A stretch of 64,000 nucleotides of DNA from Takakia lepidozioides (taxonomy: Eukaryota > Streptophyta > Takakiopsida > Takakiales > Takakiaceae): NCBI GenBank assembly GCA_030704615.1, contig CM060731.1:5334001-5398000 (forward strand), in the 5' to 3' direction. A program made the translations under genes and the position numbers. The first letter of the stretch is position 1; each line of letters begins with the position of its first letter. Positions 36,900-49,145 of the stretch are shown one piece after another. The notes below the pieces were generated by a model. It searched no databases and was not told the DNA's origin. It saw only the letters and a program-made list of their open reading frames with translations.

Positions 36900-39880
36900 T
36901 GCCTAAGAACAATATATGGGGGGCTGTTCATGGCTTGGACTAGCATGCAACAGTCTCATGGACTGCTGCTCTAGGGCCTGCGATTGTCTCCTGATGAAAT
37001 CATGGAATGGATGCTTGCATGATTGCTTTTACATGCAAGTTGGAGAGCCACTGCAACTTTGGGATGAATGAACCGTACATAATGTATATTGGGAATGAAT
37101 GAAGATTAGAAGTTATCATACTATGAATGAAAACACATACAGAATGTATGAGTGCATATGTGCATATAGTGCCTGTACACTCATGTTGACTTATGAGTGT
37201 CGTCTGCATTTCCAAGATGAGTTGTCTGATAAAGTTGAAATATTGTTCTTTGCATCCCATGTTGCATTTGCTGTTTGTTTTATAGGTTCATTGAAAGAAC
37301 TTGTTGGAAATGATAAGTGTCATGTAGAGCAATGCCCAGCCCGGAATCGGTTTTGATACGAAATCCAGGGTTCTATTCTCTTCATAGCCATGGAATTGGA
37401 CAGCCTGAATCTTGTCCCCTATCACTTGGAAGCTCTACACCACATTGCTGTCAATCATGTGCAATAACTAGGGATGAGTATATGTATATGAGAGCTCAAG
37501 TACTCTGTAAATTCATTTCTCTCTTCAGAATCCACCTTGCTTGTTTCTGCTGTCGCATATCACAGATGTTCCATTGTACTAGAGACTATGGTTTGCGGGT
37601 GAGGCAATGGATGTTGGATTAGCTATGGAAATGTTGTTGGACAAAAATCTATTGAACAGATAGGCCAAGAGAACTATTTGTGTGCATTATGTAGATATCC
37701 CCTTTTGAAGTCTCAAACACTTTCATTGCAACCAGAGAAGCACGGGAGGGGTCATGACCCACAAACAGAGGAAGAGTATTGGGGACATCCAAGCAGCAAA
37801 CATCACAACTCTTCTGCCAATGGCAACCATGTTGTTGGCCAGCAGTGGCATCAACCCTCATCAGGCCGAGATCCCCTCCATGAAATTCCTCTGCAAAATT
37901 CACGACTTCCTGTCTCACATGAGATAGTTGCAGGAAACATGGGGAAATATGTGGCAAGATTCCAAAGAGAATGCAGTAGCAAACATTGGTGGGAATGGGT
38001 CATGGATGACCACCATGCCAACAGCCAATATCTTCAAGCAGTTTCAGGAAGCTACCCTACAGGTAAATCTCATCCCATTTTGGAACCCCAAATGAGGACC
38101 AAACCTACAACCAACACACATGTGATTGAAACCATCTGGCCCAACCTTGGGCTGGTTTGTTACTGGGTTTGAAGGGTCCAAGCATTGGCTTGATGAAAAA
38201 GATTGTGCTTTGACCTCTTGTTGCCACTCACGTTCTGGGCATGAGGCAAGTCACCATGCACTATCACTGCTGGTTCCAAACGCCACCAACGATGGCTCAA
38301 AGAGTTCAAAATGAGTTGGTATCTATAACATGGATTTATATTAGTTGGCAGGGAAATTGCTGTGATACATAAATCAGTTACCTCATGCGTTGGTCTGTAA
38401 GGCTTACTAGTCCCTCGGTCCCTGGTGACCATGGGGCTTGACCTGGAATTACATCAGCAATGCCATCACCAAATTTTCTTGCAATGACCTCCATGGGTTG
38501 GCTGCCAAAGAGCAGGCACCTTTGGAGGATTGTGAGAGACAATGGATGACCATATGTGCCTAATCAATGAGATGGAGTTCAGAGGAACACATTATGGAAA
38601 TGGTGCATATGGAGACACAAATCAATTGTACATTTAATTAAGAATGGGAGTGCACATAGTTTGTATGAACAGATCATTTGTTGTCTCTGGGGTTGTGTCT
38701 TTTTTTTGCCAGTGATTCATAGGAAGTTGAAGCAAGTGGCTAATATCTTCTGGCAACTTTTTTAAAATGCAGCCAATTTTTCAGCTTCACATGTTTGAAT
38801 TATCTTCTGTAACAGAGTTTAACAGAGTTTTTCAACTTTGACGCACCAGGTTCATGGACCCTTGCCTTGGTGTAGGCCTCGCATATGATGGACTCGTATT
38901 CATCGGTATCATATTTCTTGCGGTATTCCCTCCGGTTCTCTATCATTTTGCTCTCATTCATCGTGATAGTTGCGTCTGCCAGCACTTGTAGTGCGCGAAA
39001 ACCTACACAGCCAATGCCTAGCATAAATCCTCAGCAAGGTATAAATGATGCGAACTATAATTGCCTGCATAGCTGCAAACTGAACCCAACCCTAAACCTC
39101 TGACAATGGTGTGCATGTCATTTATCCTAAAACCTAAACCCCAAAACATCATGAATGGACTGCAGATAATATGAAATATGTCAATATGGAGAGTGATCAT
39201 GGACCAAAGTAGTGACCTAAGTTGTCCTGGAAGGAAAAAAAAACTATAGAACATATGTGCCATTGAATTATGGAAAGCGATGCCCGAGGTCACCTTAAAT
39301 TCTTGTAATACAACATCAAAAATTGCAAAGTCGGCAGCTTTATGCCTTACGAGTCTCCCAGGTCCCGAAAGTATCAGCAAAGTAACAAACTCTTCACCTC
39401 AGCTCCATGTAAAAGGTTGCATGAAGTGCCCAAAACTAGCAAAACAGACCCACTTTTGCACTTTGCTAACTACTGTAGTGAGACAAGGAGACCTGAGTCA
39501 CATTATGCAGATTTGTGAACCTATGCATTCAATATATGTGAAAGAACCAACAAAGAACGATTGGGTTCGGATGCTCATTGCAAAACTCACTCACCCGCAA
39601 AAGAAAACCTGGAGGAAGAGCAGAATGAAAATCCGGAGACGACAAATGACAAGTCGATCGTTTTGGAGCGATAATAAGGACCTGCATGCAAGAAAGTTTG
39701 GAGCGCAAGCGTTGCAACCTCTGAACACGGCGACCACATCCTGCATCGTAGCAGGGTTGCCCACTGCTATTGTTGTCCACAAAATTGACGTGCATGACGG
39801 GACACGGTACGCCAACACCAACAATAGCAACGAAAACGAGAGCTGGTACATGTATTCTCCACCTACCCTCATCATTTTAC
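36900..39880. other. Interior of the TIR element without recognised genes
   Basis: Scattered open frames are present. One minus-strand frame at 38800-39024 contains MNESKMIENRREYRKKYDTD and could be a captured exon. Another minus frame, near 39290-39380, contains VRHKAADFAIFDVVLQEFKV and looks coding-like. Neither could be assigned, and no transposase domain is visible. Confidence 0.3.
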
Positions 39881-39888
39881 ATGCAATG

Positions 39889-40125
39889 GCATGCATGGGG
39901 AGGATGAAGGCATGCAGGGGGGATGGAGGGCGATGCCATGCATGAGGGCAGGATGGGAGGAGGGATGGGGATGCGGGAGAGGGCACATCTCATGTCCTGG
40001 CAGCGGGAACATGAGGCACGGGAGGGCGTGCTGCGCGGTATGCGGGCGATGGAGGCGGGGGTGGGCGTGGGGTGGCGGGGGGTCCACGCTGGCTGAACCG
40101 GGCCCCTCCCATTCAACTCCCGGGC
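39889..40125 (-). repeat. GC-rich internal inverted repeat, right copy
   Basis: This is the inverse of the 32850-33066 segment, with an insertion of about 18 bp (around GGCTGAACCGGGCCCCTCCC). Together with the outer TIRs it gives the element a fold-back structure. Confidence 0.8.
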
Positions 40126-40269
40126 CTTATCTATGAACATCTATAGGATGTCCGAGACTCATTGGAAGGTCCTATGCAGGTTGTATGATTGGCCTATATT
40201 TTTTGAATTTTTATGGAGAATTATTTTTTGCTTTCAATAGAAATTATATAGAGTTTAGAGAATTTTATT

Positions 40270-40383
40270 GAATTAGGCACTTTCATGTTATTTTTCCAGC
40301 CTTTTAGGCATAAATATTGAAAAATCACAGATTTGCTTAGGCATTTTTTTTTAAATTTAATTTGTGCCTAATCTGCCGTTCCA
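40270..40383 (-). repeat. Right terminal/subterminal repeat with TTAGGCAC/T motifs
   Basis: Four TTAGGCA-type words occur, ending in GTGCCTAATCTGCCGTTCC at the outer border. It pairs with 32418-32560. Confidence 0.7.
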
Positions 40384-40990
40384 CTATGGTAGACCAAAAT
40401 GTTGTGTGGTATTCAGACTGACATACTTACAAATCTCGGAGACTTCCTTTGGAATATACCGGCGCCATGGCATCCATTTCTTCACAACTCGTTACAATTT
40501 GCTTTACCTCTTTCTAACATGCATTTTACCCCCTGCCAAAGAGGTTGGGTAGCGCGTGAGCACGCTCACGCCGCTGTGCGCGTGCTCGCGTGAGCAGAAG
40601 ATAAAATGCCTGAAAATTCAAGAATATTCCTGAAAAGATACTGCGACGAAACTAAAATTGGAATTTGTGCTCACGGGGACCAAATTGTCCGCATGTAAGC
40701 AGACTTGTGCTCACCTGAGCACAAGCCACACGGAGATGTGTTAGTCACCCTATTTCCCGTGGGTTGGTCACCTTATCACCAAACACAATACATATTGTTT
40801 CGCCCACAAAACCATGGGATAATGACCTACGCAGCGATGCCTGGAAATTTTGCCGGCGAAACCCACTATTTCACTGGAAAAATCCATTATTGCGCTGGCA
40901 AAATCCACTATTTCGCTGGAGAAACCCAATACCTTGATTTATTTCGTTAACGAAACCCGTTGTTTGCCTCATTATATTAAATTGTTCAAT

Positions 40991-41412
40991 CACTAGTACA
41001 GATTTTCGTTTTTATGACTGCAAATATCACTATATTTGCAGTGATAAGTGTGCAGTGACAACACGAAGTTAGTTCTACCATCACTGCAGAGTGATAAGTA
41101 CGAAGTGATGGTCGTCACTGCAGACATGACACTTGCCAACAACTCAGAGTGACGTGGAGTGTAGTGTTGTAGTCATAAGTATACGACTACAAGACTACGT
41201 GTCATGACTTACGACTACGTCACTACAGAGGAGCGCCAACATGGAGAGGTCTCTCCATGATACACATGACCCCCTGGATGTATATGACTACACGACTGTA
41301 CCTTATGACTACACTTATGACTATATCACTACTCACTCCATCACTGAGGGTAGCATGTGGCATATTTCATGACTACAAATATGACTCCATCACTATAGGT
41401 TTGTACTGGTTC
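40991..41412. mobile_element. Possible small non-autonomous element (CACTAGTACA end)
   Basis: The left end reads CACTAGTACAGATTTTCG. The right end, inverted, reads ACCAGTACAAACC. Between them ACTACGAC, TGACTACA and CACTAC/GTAGTC words recur in both orientations, as in subterminal regions of CACTA or Mutator MITEs. The inverted match is short and diverged, so the borders are uncertain. Confidence 0.4.
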
Positions 41413-41959
41413 TGGTAGGTCAGCTAACACGTGTCCTTATTCGATTAGTTTATAAAACCATTAATGTTATTTTACTTATTAATTTCATGTAAATTTTATT
41501 TATCGTTTTGATATTCAGATATGTTTCAATATACAACAATATATTTAATTGAATGAAAGAATTTCACACAAATACACAGATTGTCTTTGGAATATCGATC
41601 ATACAGCAAAAACCAAATGGGAAAAATGTTCACAATGGATGCCACAAAGGCTCTACAATGAGCATTCAAGAAGCCTGAAAGGCCACATGGATAAATAACC
41701 AAGCCTCAAAGGCTACAAGTCCCAAAACCCAAGCCCACACAGGGGCAACACTCCACTAGTACTCCTACAATTGAAGAGCTCTATTTACAAATCACCACTG
41801 TGGCATATTTTCAACTACATTGCATCACATAGTCCCACCATTGACTGGGATCAGAAAAGTAATCATTCCACAGCTTCTCATCATTTGCCCCTAGGTCTCC
41901 AAAGCCTCCATCCTGCGCCCTTGCTGTGCATATCCTGCAATCATCACACTCCACAACAC

Positions 41960-43004
41960 CACATGTCGTTCAGCCATACTGTCGAACACTCCCTTTTGCA
42001 TCCTCAATGATTTTGGCATACATGTCCACCAGGGCAGTATTCAGAATGACACGTGCAATTCCAGATTGATGATGCCACCATGCATCTCTTTGCCCTTTTC
42101 CAGGGCTGCCAGGCTTGCATAAGCATTGCAAACACACAAACGTGATCTTGTTACACTTCACCCCTTCCCCCATCATTTGCTCATAGGTCTCCAAGGCCTC
42201 CATCTCGCGCCCTTGTTGTGCATATCTTGCAAGCATGGCATTCCATGACACCATATCTTATTCAGCCATACTGTCGAACACTCCCTTTGCATCCTCGATG
42301 CACCCACATTTTGCATACATGTCCACCAGGGTATTGTTCAGAATGACATCGGGTACAATCCAGCTCTGACAATGTCACCATGGACCTCTTTGCCATTTTC
42401 CAGGGCTGCCAGGCTTGCACATACATTGCAAATGCACACAAACGTGATGTGGTTGGGCTTCACCCCTTCCCCCATCATTTGATCATAGGTCTGCAAAGCC
42501 TCCATACCAAGTCCCTGTTGTGCATACCCTGCAAGCATCGCATTCCACAACACCACATCTCGTTCAGCCATAGACTTGTTGAACACTCCTTTCGCATCCT
42601 TAATGCACCCACATTTTGCATACATGTCCACCAGGGCAGTGTTCAAAATGACATTTGGTACAATTCTAGCTTTGACGATGTCACCATGGACCTCTTTCCC
42701 CTTTTCCAGAGCTCCCCTGCTTGCACACGCATTGCAAACACAAGCAAATGTGATTTGGGCTTCACCCCTTTGCGCAACATTTGCTCATAGGTCTCCAAAA
42801 GCATTCCTACCACACCCATGCTTGGTAAATCCTGCCAACATTATATTCCACGTGATCAAAGATCGTTGAGCATTCTGTTGAACACTTGGTGAGCATCCAT
42901 GATGCTCCCACACTTCACATACATGTTGATAAGGGTGTTGAGTAGAAAAACATTTGGTGTGAATCCACTTTAGATAATGTGAGTGTGCACCTACTTTCCA
43001 GCTT
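41960..43004 (-). pseudogene. PPR pseudogene, interrupted at 43005
   Basis: On the minus strand at least five PPR repeats are readable over several frames. They include [60 protein letters not shown] and a second diverged NAMLARYAQQGREMEALETY. The upstream (higher-coordinate) end reads back to about 42965, where HTLT...VFLLNTL-like sequence meets the CACTACGGG terminus of the next element. The gene therefore seems to have been split by that insertion. Frame breaks show it was also decaying. Confidence 0.8.
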
Positions 43005-43730
43005 CACTACGGGAAAAGGGGGGCCTTTGCGACGCCTAGGCCATGCCGTAGCATCGGAAAAACGCGCATTTCGGGCACGCGGCAGGCGCAAAATTTGCGA
43101 CGCCCGGCCGTCGCATGGGCATCGCCAAAATGACGTCGCAAAAATGCGATGTATGGGGGTCGCGAGCCCCCGCCTCAACTCCGCGAATGCCGGACATCGC
43201 TTTTCGGGCCGATGGCAGGGGCCTCCTTCAAGCGACGTCTCGCCGTCACGGCCCTCCAGCCGACGGCGTTGGTGGGGACGACGGCGCGGCGTTGCATCCC
43301 TTTTTCTTTCTAACCTGCCCGGTAGTCCCATCCTAAAACCCAAAAACACATGGCGTAAGCCGGGTGGTATGCCAAGCGACGCCAGTGCGTCACTGTAAGT
43401 GACTGTTGGGCGTGGCAAAAAAAAAAACAGCAGGAGCAGGAATCGGGCTCCGCCACGCCCGGGCGTGGGTTTTTGCGACGCTCTGGCGTCGATTTTTTTA
43501 TATTTAATCAAAAAAATAAAAGACGTGGAGCAGGCAGGGTGGCGGGCTCCGCGACGCCAGGGCGTCGCAGCTTGCGACCCCCGGACGAAAAAAACACGTC
43601 GTAGGGGGTGTCGGGCGTTGCCGCCCGCAAATGGGATTGGGCAATGCTTGAATGTCGCGGCTTGCGACCCCCGCCCAAAAAGCATGTCGCCAATGGCGAC
43701 GTCCTGCAGTCGCGAGGGCAGCCTGGTGGG
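43005..43730 (+). mobile_element. CACTA-like terminus with GCGAC/GTCGC subterminal repeats
   Basis: CACTACGGGAAAAGG at 43005 is a classical CACTA (En/Spm) end, preceded by CTT. It is followed by about 700 bp packed with TTGCGAC, GCGACGCC and GGCGTCGC words in both orientations, many forming small hairpins, as in CACTA subterminal regions. Long open frames here result from the GC-rich repeats. No opposite TIR (CCCGTAGTG) was found in the window. The hairpin array at 52417-52915, also built on TGCGACC/GGTCGC, may be the other subterminal region, with the terminus lost next to the gypsy fragment. Confidence 0.6.
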
Positions 43731-43991
43731 GGGGTTGGGGGTTGATTTTGGGGGTGAATTGGGGGTAGTTTTTGTTTTTTGCCTGGTTTTGTTTTTGGGG
43801 ATGGGAGACCTTACAGCTTCCATTTCTCTGATTTAGCAGGTACACAATTGAGCAAGCATGAATCGAGGGTGAGAACGGTGCAACACATGAATAAGATAGA
43901 AGATCGAAAGATGGAAATATATTTACAAGAAATGAGCTAAAAAGCTCACAAGGGTTCAATAGGCTGACCCAGGGACCTACATGGACTAAGA

Positions 43992-45126
43992 CTAGTCATC
44001 CTCATCCTCATCCTCATCCTCAGTGGAGGACTTAGAGCTATCCGATGACCCTGATGACTCCTCGCCCTTTGCCAAAGCACCTAAATGAGGCAGAGTTCCT
44101 CTAAGTCCCACAGAGCTCTCATCCAATCCCTGGCCATGACCCCCGACCTCATCCATACTAGTGCCCTGAAGTGCACTCATCCCCTCCGTGTTGGCCATGT
44201 TCTTCATGAGGGATTGCCAACCATGCTCCTTGGCGTAGTTGTACTCTACCAGAGATGGCTTCCTTTCAAACGCGCATTGCTACACATGCCACAAATTAAA
44301 GTCAGTTCTTCGCGATGATGGAGCCAGAAAGAAGACATAACAAAATCCATAGGGAAGTACGACTTACAAATCGCAAGATAAAACCCTTGAATCCGCCGGC
44401 GCCCCACTTGTGTGTGGATTCGTGTTTGTCAAGGTGGATTGTTGTTGCTTCGTGTGCCTGGTCAAATTTGGCCTTGTTTGCGGCATCATTCTCTCCTGCA
44501 ATGAGTGCATCCCATGATACCTATGCACCCCCCCCCCCCCCCCCAAACAATTAGTGAATTACACACATACGTTGCATCGACTCCACCTCATTAATGCACA
44601 TGCGACAAATGGAAAGTGAAATGATTCAGGATTTGCCAACATGTATAATTCCATAAGGTGGTTTGGGTATGGCCCCCTTTTCCAATCCCTTCGAATCATC
44701 TGTCTGGCACGGTACCTCCTGTTCTTCAAGTTTCGCCCCACCATCTCCATCACCCTTGTATCACTCCAATTGCCCGGAAACCGGCGGTCTAACTCACGGG
44801 CATACGCCCGCTTCACGCCAAAGTGCTGATCAGCCCACTCGATGTGCAAAGGGAACCACCTCATTGCGAGTTCGAAGGCTAGCTTCTTCATAGCCTCCCA
44901 GAACGCACCGCAAGGGTCACCATGGCGATTCACCTCCACCGGCTAGGGCTGTTGCATATCGGTACTCAGGTGCCATGCAAATCCGATCGTGACCATGGTT
45001 GAAGGGGAATTGGCGGAATTGGGTGACATGGGCGGGCCATCTAGCATCACGGGAAACACGGATAGAATAAGCGTTGTCTTCCTTCCAACGTGCAACACGT
45101 TTGTCGAATCGAAGTGTAGATAGCAT
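43992..45126 (-). CDS. Transposon-type hypothetical protein (Transposase_24-like), probably broken
   Basis: Minus-strand pieces line up as a multi-exon protein. About 45126-44930 has FRQFPFNHGHDRI. About 44939-44570 has ELDRRFPGNWSDTRVMEMVG and NRRYRARQMI. About 44520-44390 has ENDAANKAKFDQAHE and STHKWGAGGFKGF. About 44280-43992 is an acidic Ser/Asp/Glu tail. The order (arginine-rich DNA-binding-like block, then an ANKAK/H-GG block) resembles the accessory protein of plant CACTA elements. The step between the first two pieces needs a frame change near 44930. A 17-C run (44528-44544) lies between the second and third pieces. The family assignment is tentative. Confidence 0.45.
44528..44544. 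repeat. Homopolymer of 17 C
   Basis: This is an uninterrupted C run inside an apparent intron. Its length is likely to vary or be mis-sequenced. Confidence 0.9.
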
Positions 45127-45214
45127 CTATGCTAATTTGCAAAGGCACGACACTGTGCGTGATGTATTCACGTCGAAGTACACTGGATTCACCACATAGG
45201 GTGATGTGCATGTC

Positions 45215-46384
45215 ATGTTTGAGCACTGTGTGCATACAATTTCCGATACCAATAACATCATAAACTGGGATTTGGAACTAGAGGAGGAGTGGGACACCAG
45301 GCCAAGGATGTCATCCTACATTAATGAGGATAAACGGACATGGATACCACAGAGCAATCCAGCGTCATCGGTAACAGATGGTACGGTGTGCACAATGTGC
45401 CTAAATCCTTATGGACCGGAGGGAGGCTATATGCTTGGTTCATGTGGCCATTTGTTCCATCCCACATATCTCATATCGGCAGCCATGCGAGCCAGCCAAT
45501 GCCCTGACTGCCGTGGACCAATCCATCGACGTTTCTACGAGTTGTTTGGGTTGCAAGACAATATGCCCACGGGATACGAGTACAACCGGTACAACATGCC
45601 ATTGGATGTATCGCCTTACGATTTTTTAAATTGGCAGCACTGGGGGGAGACAATGACATGGGATGCTCCAAGAGAGATGCATGCCTTGGATGCGAAGACG
45701 TTAACTAGGGTTAAAGATCCGGTGACCTTTTGGGTGACATCCAACTGGGAAATAACCGTGCGTGCTAGAGGCATACGAGACCTAGTCCAAAGGGAGTTTT
45801 TTTGCCGGAACTTGGGAGGGCATTGGAGCTGTACCAGACAAAGATTCTTCCGACTGCCTGAGGATCCGTGGGTACCAGCGGAAAACGACCCATATAATCG
45901 CGAACCGATTGGGAGAGACCTATTTTTGAGGGAGTTGGAGGCCGCTAGCATCCGTTGGGAGGATATGAATGAGACGTACTGGGTGCCTCGTTGGGATGAT
46001 GGGCCATTTCTTCCATAGTTGCGCAGAGATCCCCAGCAAGAGGAGGTGTTGGACAATTTCAAGGCTGTCATCACGAGTGTTCTAAAGTATTGGCAGAACA
46101 CATGGCGTGACCAAGTTGCCCTTATTCCAGGGGTGTTCTTGCCACTTCCAAACATATCGGATTTAATTGAAAAATTGCATGCCGCCGTAGCAAGAGCGAC
46201 ACACCCGGCTCTAGCAAATGTGGAAGAGAGTCAGCACTCGCCTAGAACGCTACGCATGATGGCAAGGGTGGACCACACAACACTGGGTCGATCTTTGACC
46301 ACTCGAGCCCAGGCTCGAGCTCTCCGTATTGGTGGAGGCACGTCCTCCTACACCCGGAGCATCTTCATCAATATCTGGAGATGA
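45215..46384 (+). CDS. RING-finger protein ORF with one in-frame amber codon
   Basis: The frame from the ATG at 45215 carries a RING-like zinc site: CTMC (about residue 57), then SCGHLFH (cysteine and two histidines), then CPDCRGP. The order C2-CHxxH-C2 fits a RING-H2/HC type, as in E3 ubiquitin ligases. The following Trp-rich region (NWQHWGETMTWDAP, RWEDMNETYWVPRWDDG) is unfamiliar. TAG at 46016-46018 ends the first 268 residues. The same frame continues open for another 121 residues (LIPGVFLPLPNISDLIEKLH) to 46384, so either the gene is slightly broken or the stop is recent. A later start (45308) is possible. It sits in a transposon-rich segment, divergent to the 43992-45126 gene, and may be transposon cargo. 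Confidence 0.6.
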
Positions 46385-46499
46385 CAACAACAAAGTAATA
46401 AATCTAGATGAAGATGACTAGAAAGGCTAGAAACGTAGGGAATAGGCCAAAGGTCTCAGGTTGCGAAAACTTAAATGTGCAACCCACTGTATAGTCTGC

Positions 46500-46865
46500 G
46501 TAATTTTTGGAAATACGAGGTTCATCCTTTGAACCATTTTTGAATGACCTCATACTTGTTCGGTACCTGTTTGACGACATGTACAATATACTAGCAAAGT
46601 TTCAAAACAATCAAAAATTGCTGAATGAAGATACCATTGGTTCACCCATTGCAATATTTAAAATCGAACTCATACTTGTCCGGTACCTTTAAGAGGGCAT
46701 GTACAATGCAATGGCAAAGTTTGAAAGCATTCAGAAATCGGCACATCAAGTAACTATTGGTTCCTCATGTGAACCATTTTTTATTGATCTCATACTTCTC
46801 CGGTCCATGTAAGAGGCATGTAGAACATACTGGCAAAATTTCAAATCATTCAAATTTTTTTTTAT
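46500..46865. repeat. Tandem repeats of about 120 bp, left cluster
   Basis: About three diverged copies share TTGGTTCACCC, GAACCATTTT, CTCATACTTGTCCGGTAC and AAGAGGGCATGTACA. The same family occupies 49140-50225, on the far side of the 999-bp duplication. Confidence 0.75.
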
Positions 46866-46929
46866 CAATGAACCTTTGGTTTATCCTTTTCACCATTAAC
46901 GATTAAACACAAATAAATGAACAAACGCA

Positions 46930-49145
46930 TAAATCATTTGCCTCCAAATGATTTTGGTTCGCTTTGAGACTTGGCCAGTATCTTCAATGTACCGTGGAAG
47001 AGGCCCCGGAGTAATATGAGATCAATCAAAATTCGTTCAATGAGCCAACAGATGGTTGCCCATCCAAATGATTTTTGTTCGCTTTGAGACTTGGCCACTG
47101 TGTTCAATGTACCCTCTGATAGGTCCCAGTGTAATGTGAGATCAATCAAAATTCGATCGATGGGCCAATGAGGCATTCAGTTGTCATCTGATTTTTGTTC
47201 ATTGCGAAAAAGAAATCCTGCAATGCGTGCACGGCTATTGCACCCATTGAACGGATGTGGTTGAAGCCCCTCTTTTGCCCGCATGTGCGTGAACATGCGT
47301 GCGACACATGTGCGGAGACACAACAGACGAATAAATCTCTTGCCTCCCCATCGACACCAAGCCATTCCATAATGTAATTGAATTTAAATTAATTTTAAGC
47401 CAATAAATAGGTTTGCACTGCCTTTCATTGGGGGTTTCTGGCACGTATCGATTTTGTTTTTGGCTCAATTTTGTTCTGCGGCTCCCAGCATCCCACCACT
47501 ACTCCCCCGCCAAAAATTGGACCAATCAAAAATTCCCCAAAAAACAAGTGTTCACTTCGCTCACTTCTCTATGAAGAGTGCCTGAAGTTGAACACAAATC
47601 AAGTTTTGAGTGCAAAATAGGGAAGAAACTGTGGTTTTGGGTCCAAATGAATTATGTTCGCTCCCAAATCTGGAACGCACGTTGCATATGGCTACATTAC
47701 ACGCCCCATTCAAAAACCGAATGAAAAAAAAATCGTGAGCACGCGAAACACAGTCCAACAGGTCCCAAAGCAATAGCAGATCCAGCGGAATACATTCAAC
47801 GGGTGAACGGATGGTTGCCCATCCAAATCATTTTTGTTTGCTTCCAAACTTTGCCAGTACGTTCGAGACACCCTCTCACAGGTTCCGGACTAATATCAGA
47901 TCAATCGAAATTCATTCGATGGCTCAACAGATGGTTGGCCATCGAGATGATTTTGGTTCGCTTTGAGACTTGGCCAGTATGTTCAATGTGCCATGGAAGA
48001 GGCCCCAAAGTAATATGAGATCAATCGAAATTCGTTCAATGGGCCAACAGATGGTTGCCCATCCAAATGATTTTCGTTCGCTTTGAGACTTGGCCACTGT
48101 GTTCAATGTACCCTCTGATAGGTCCTAGTGTAATATGAGATCAATCGAAATTCGTTCGATGGGCCAATGAGGCGTTCAGTTGTCATCTGATTTTTGTTCA
48201 TTGCGAAAAAGAAATCCTGCAATGCGTGCACGGCTATTGCACCCATTGAACGGATGTGGTTGAAGCCCCTCTTTTGCCCGCATGTGCCTGAACATGTGTG
48301 CAACACATGTGCAGAGACACAACAGACGAATAAATCATTTGCCTCCCCATCGACACCAAGCCATTCCATAATGTAATTGAATTTAAATTAATTTTAAGCC
48401 AATAAATAGGTTTGCACTGCCTTTCATTGGGGGTTTCTGGCACGTATCGATTTTGTTTTTGGCTCAATTTTGTTCTGCGGCTTCCAACATCCCACCACTA
48501 CTCCTTCGCCAAAATTTGGACCAATAAAAAATTCCCCAAAAAAAAAGTGTTCTCTTCGCTCACTATTGCAAAACTCTCTATGAAGAGTGCATGAAGTCAA
48601 ACACAAATCAAGTTTGGAGTGCAAAACAGGGGAGAAACTATGGTTTTGGGTCCAAATGAATTATGTTCGCTCCCAAATTTGGCACGCACGTCACATTACA
48701 CGCCCCATTCAAAAACCGAATGAAAAAAAAATCGTGAGCACGCGAAACACAATCCAACAGGTCCCAAAGCAATAGCAGATCCAGCGAAATACATTCAATG
48801 GGTGAACGGATGGTTGCCCATCCAAATCATTTTTGTTTGTTTCCAAACTTTGCCAGTACGTTCGAGACACCCTCTCACAGGTCCCGGACTAATATCAAAT
48901 CAATCGAAATTCATTCGATGGCTCAACGGATGGTTGGCCATCGAGATGATTTTGGTTCGCTTTGAGACTTGGCCAATATGTTCAATGTGCCATGGAAGAA
49001 GCCCCAGAGTAATATGAGATCAATCGAAATTCGTTCAATGGGCCGACGGATGGTTGCCCATCCAATGATTTTCGTTCGCTTTGAGACTTGGCCAGTGTGT
49101 TCAATGTACCCTCTGATAGGTCCTAGTGTAATATGAGATCAATCG
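46930..49145. repeat. Tandem duplication, unit 999 bp, about 2.2 copies
   Basis: Unit 1 starts near 46930, unit 2 near 47930 and a partial third at about 48930-49145. Corresponding words are spaced 999 bp apart, for example the segments at 47195 and 48194, and at 47803 and 48802. The units are about 95% alike. Within each unit are shorter related blocks of about 110-125 bp built on GATGGTTGCCCATCC, TTCGCTTTGAGACTTGGCCA and ATATGAGATCAATCGAAATTC. Open frames conserved between units share all their differences with silent DNA, so I do not call them genes. Confidence 0.9.

Larger units (their letters stand above)
32407..40393. mobile_element. About 8-kb TIR DNA transposon carrying gene fragments (Pack-type)
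   Basis: The left end contains GTGGAACAGGCAGATTAGGCAC (the 20-bp core from GGAAC at 32418) and the right end the inverse GTGCCTAATCTGCCGTTCC at about 40365-40383. They differ by a single inserted base. Inside both ends the motif TTAGGCAC/T recurs in either orientation: five times at 32430-32550 and four times at 40270-40375. This resembles subterminal transposase-binding repeats. Further in, a GC-rich segment of about 200 bp is present as inverted copies (32868-33066 and 39889-40086). The cargo is PPR pseudogenes and other fragments, with no transposase seen, so it is non-autonomous. I could not identify a target-site duplication, and the superfamily (hAT, MULE or CACTA) stays open. Confidence 0.65.

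Noticed and set aside
37649-38172. Overlapping frames on both strands in the TIR element
   Set aside because: There is no family resemblance, both strands are equally open and there is no splice-consistent chain.
42979-43836. Long plus- and minus-strand open frames (up to 302 codons)
   Set aside because: They lie in GCGAC-rich subterminal repeats of the CACTA-like end. Composition is extreme and no domain is visible.
47195-49017. Open frames conserved between the 999-bp repeat units
   Set aside because: They are conserved only because the units are a recent duplication. They are short, without domains and present on both strands.
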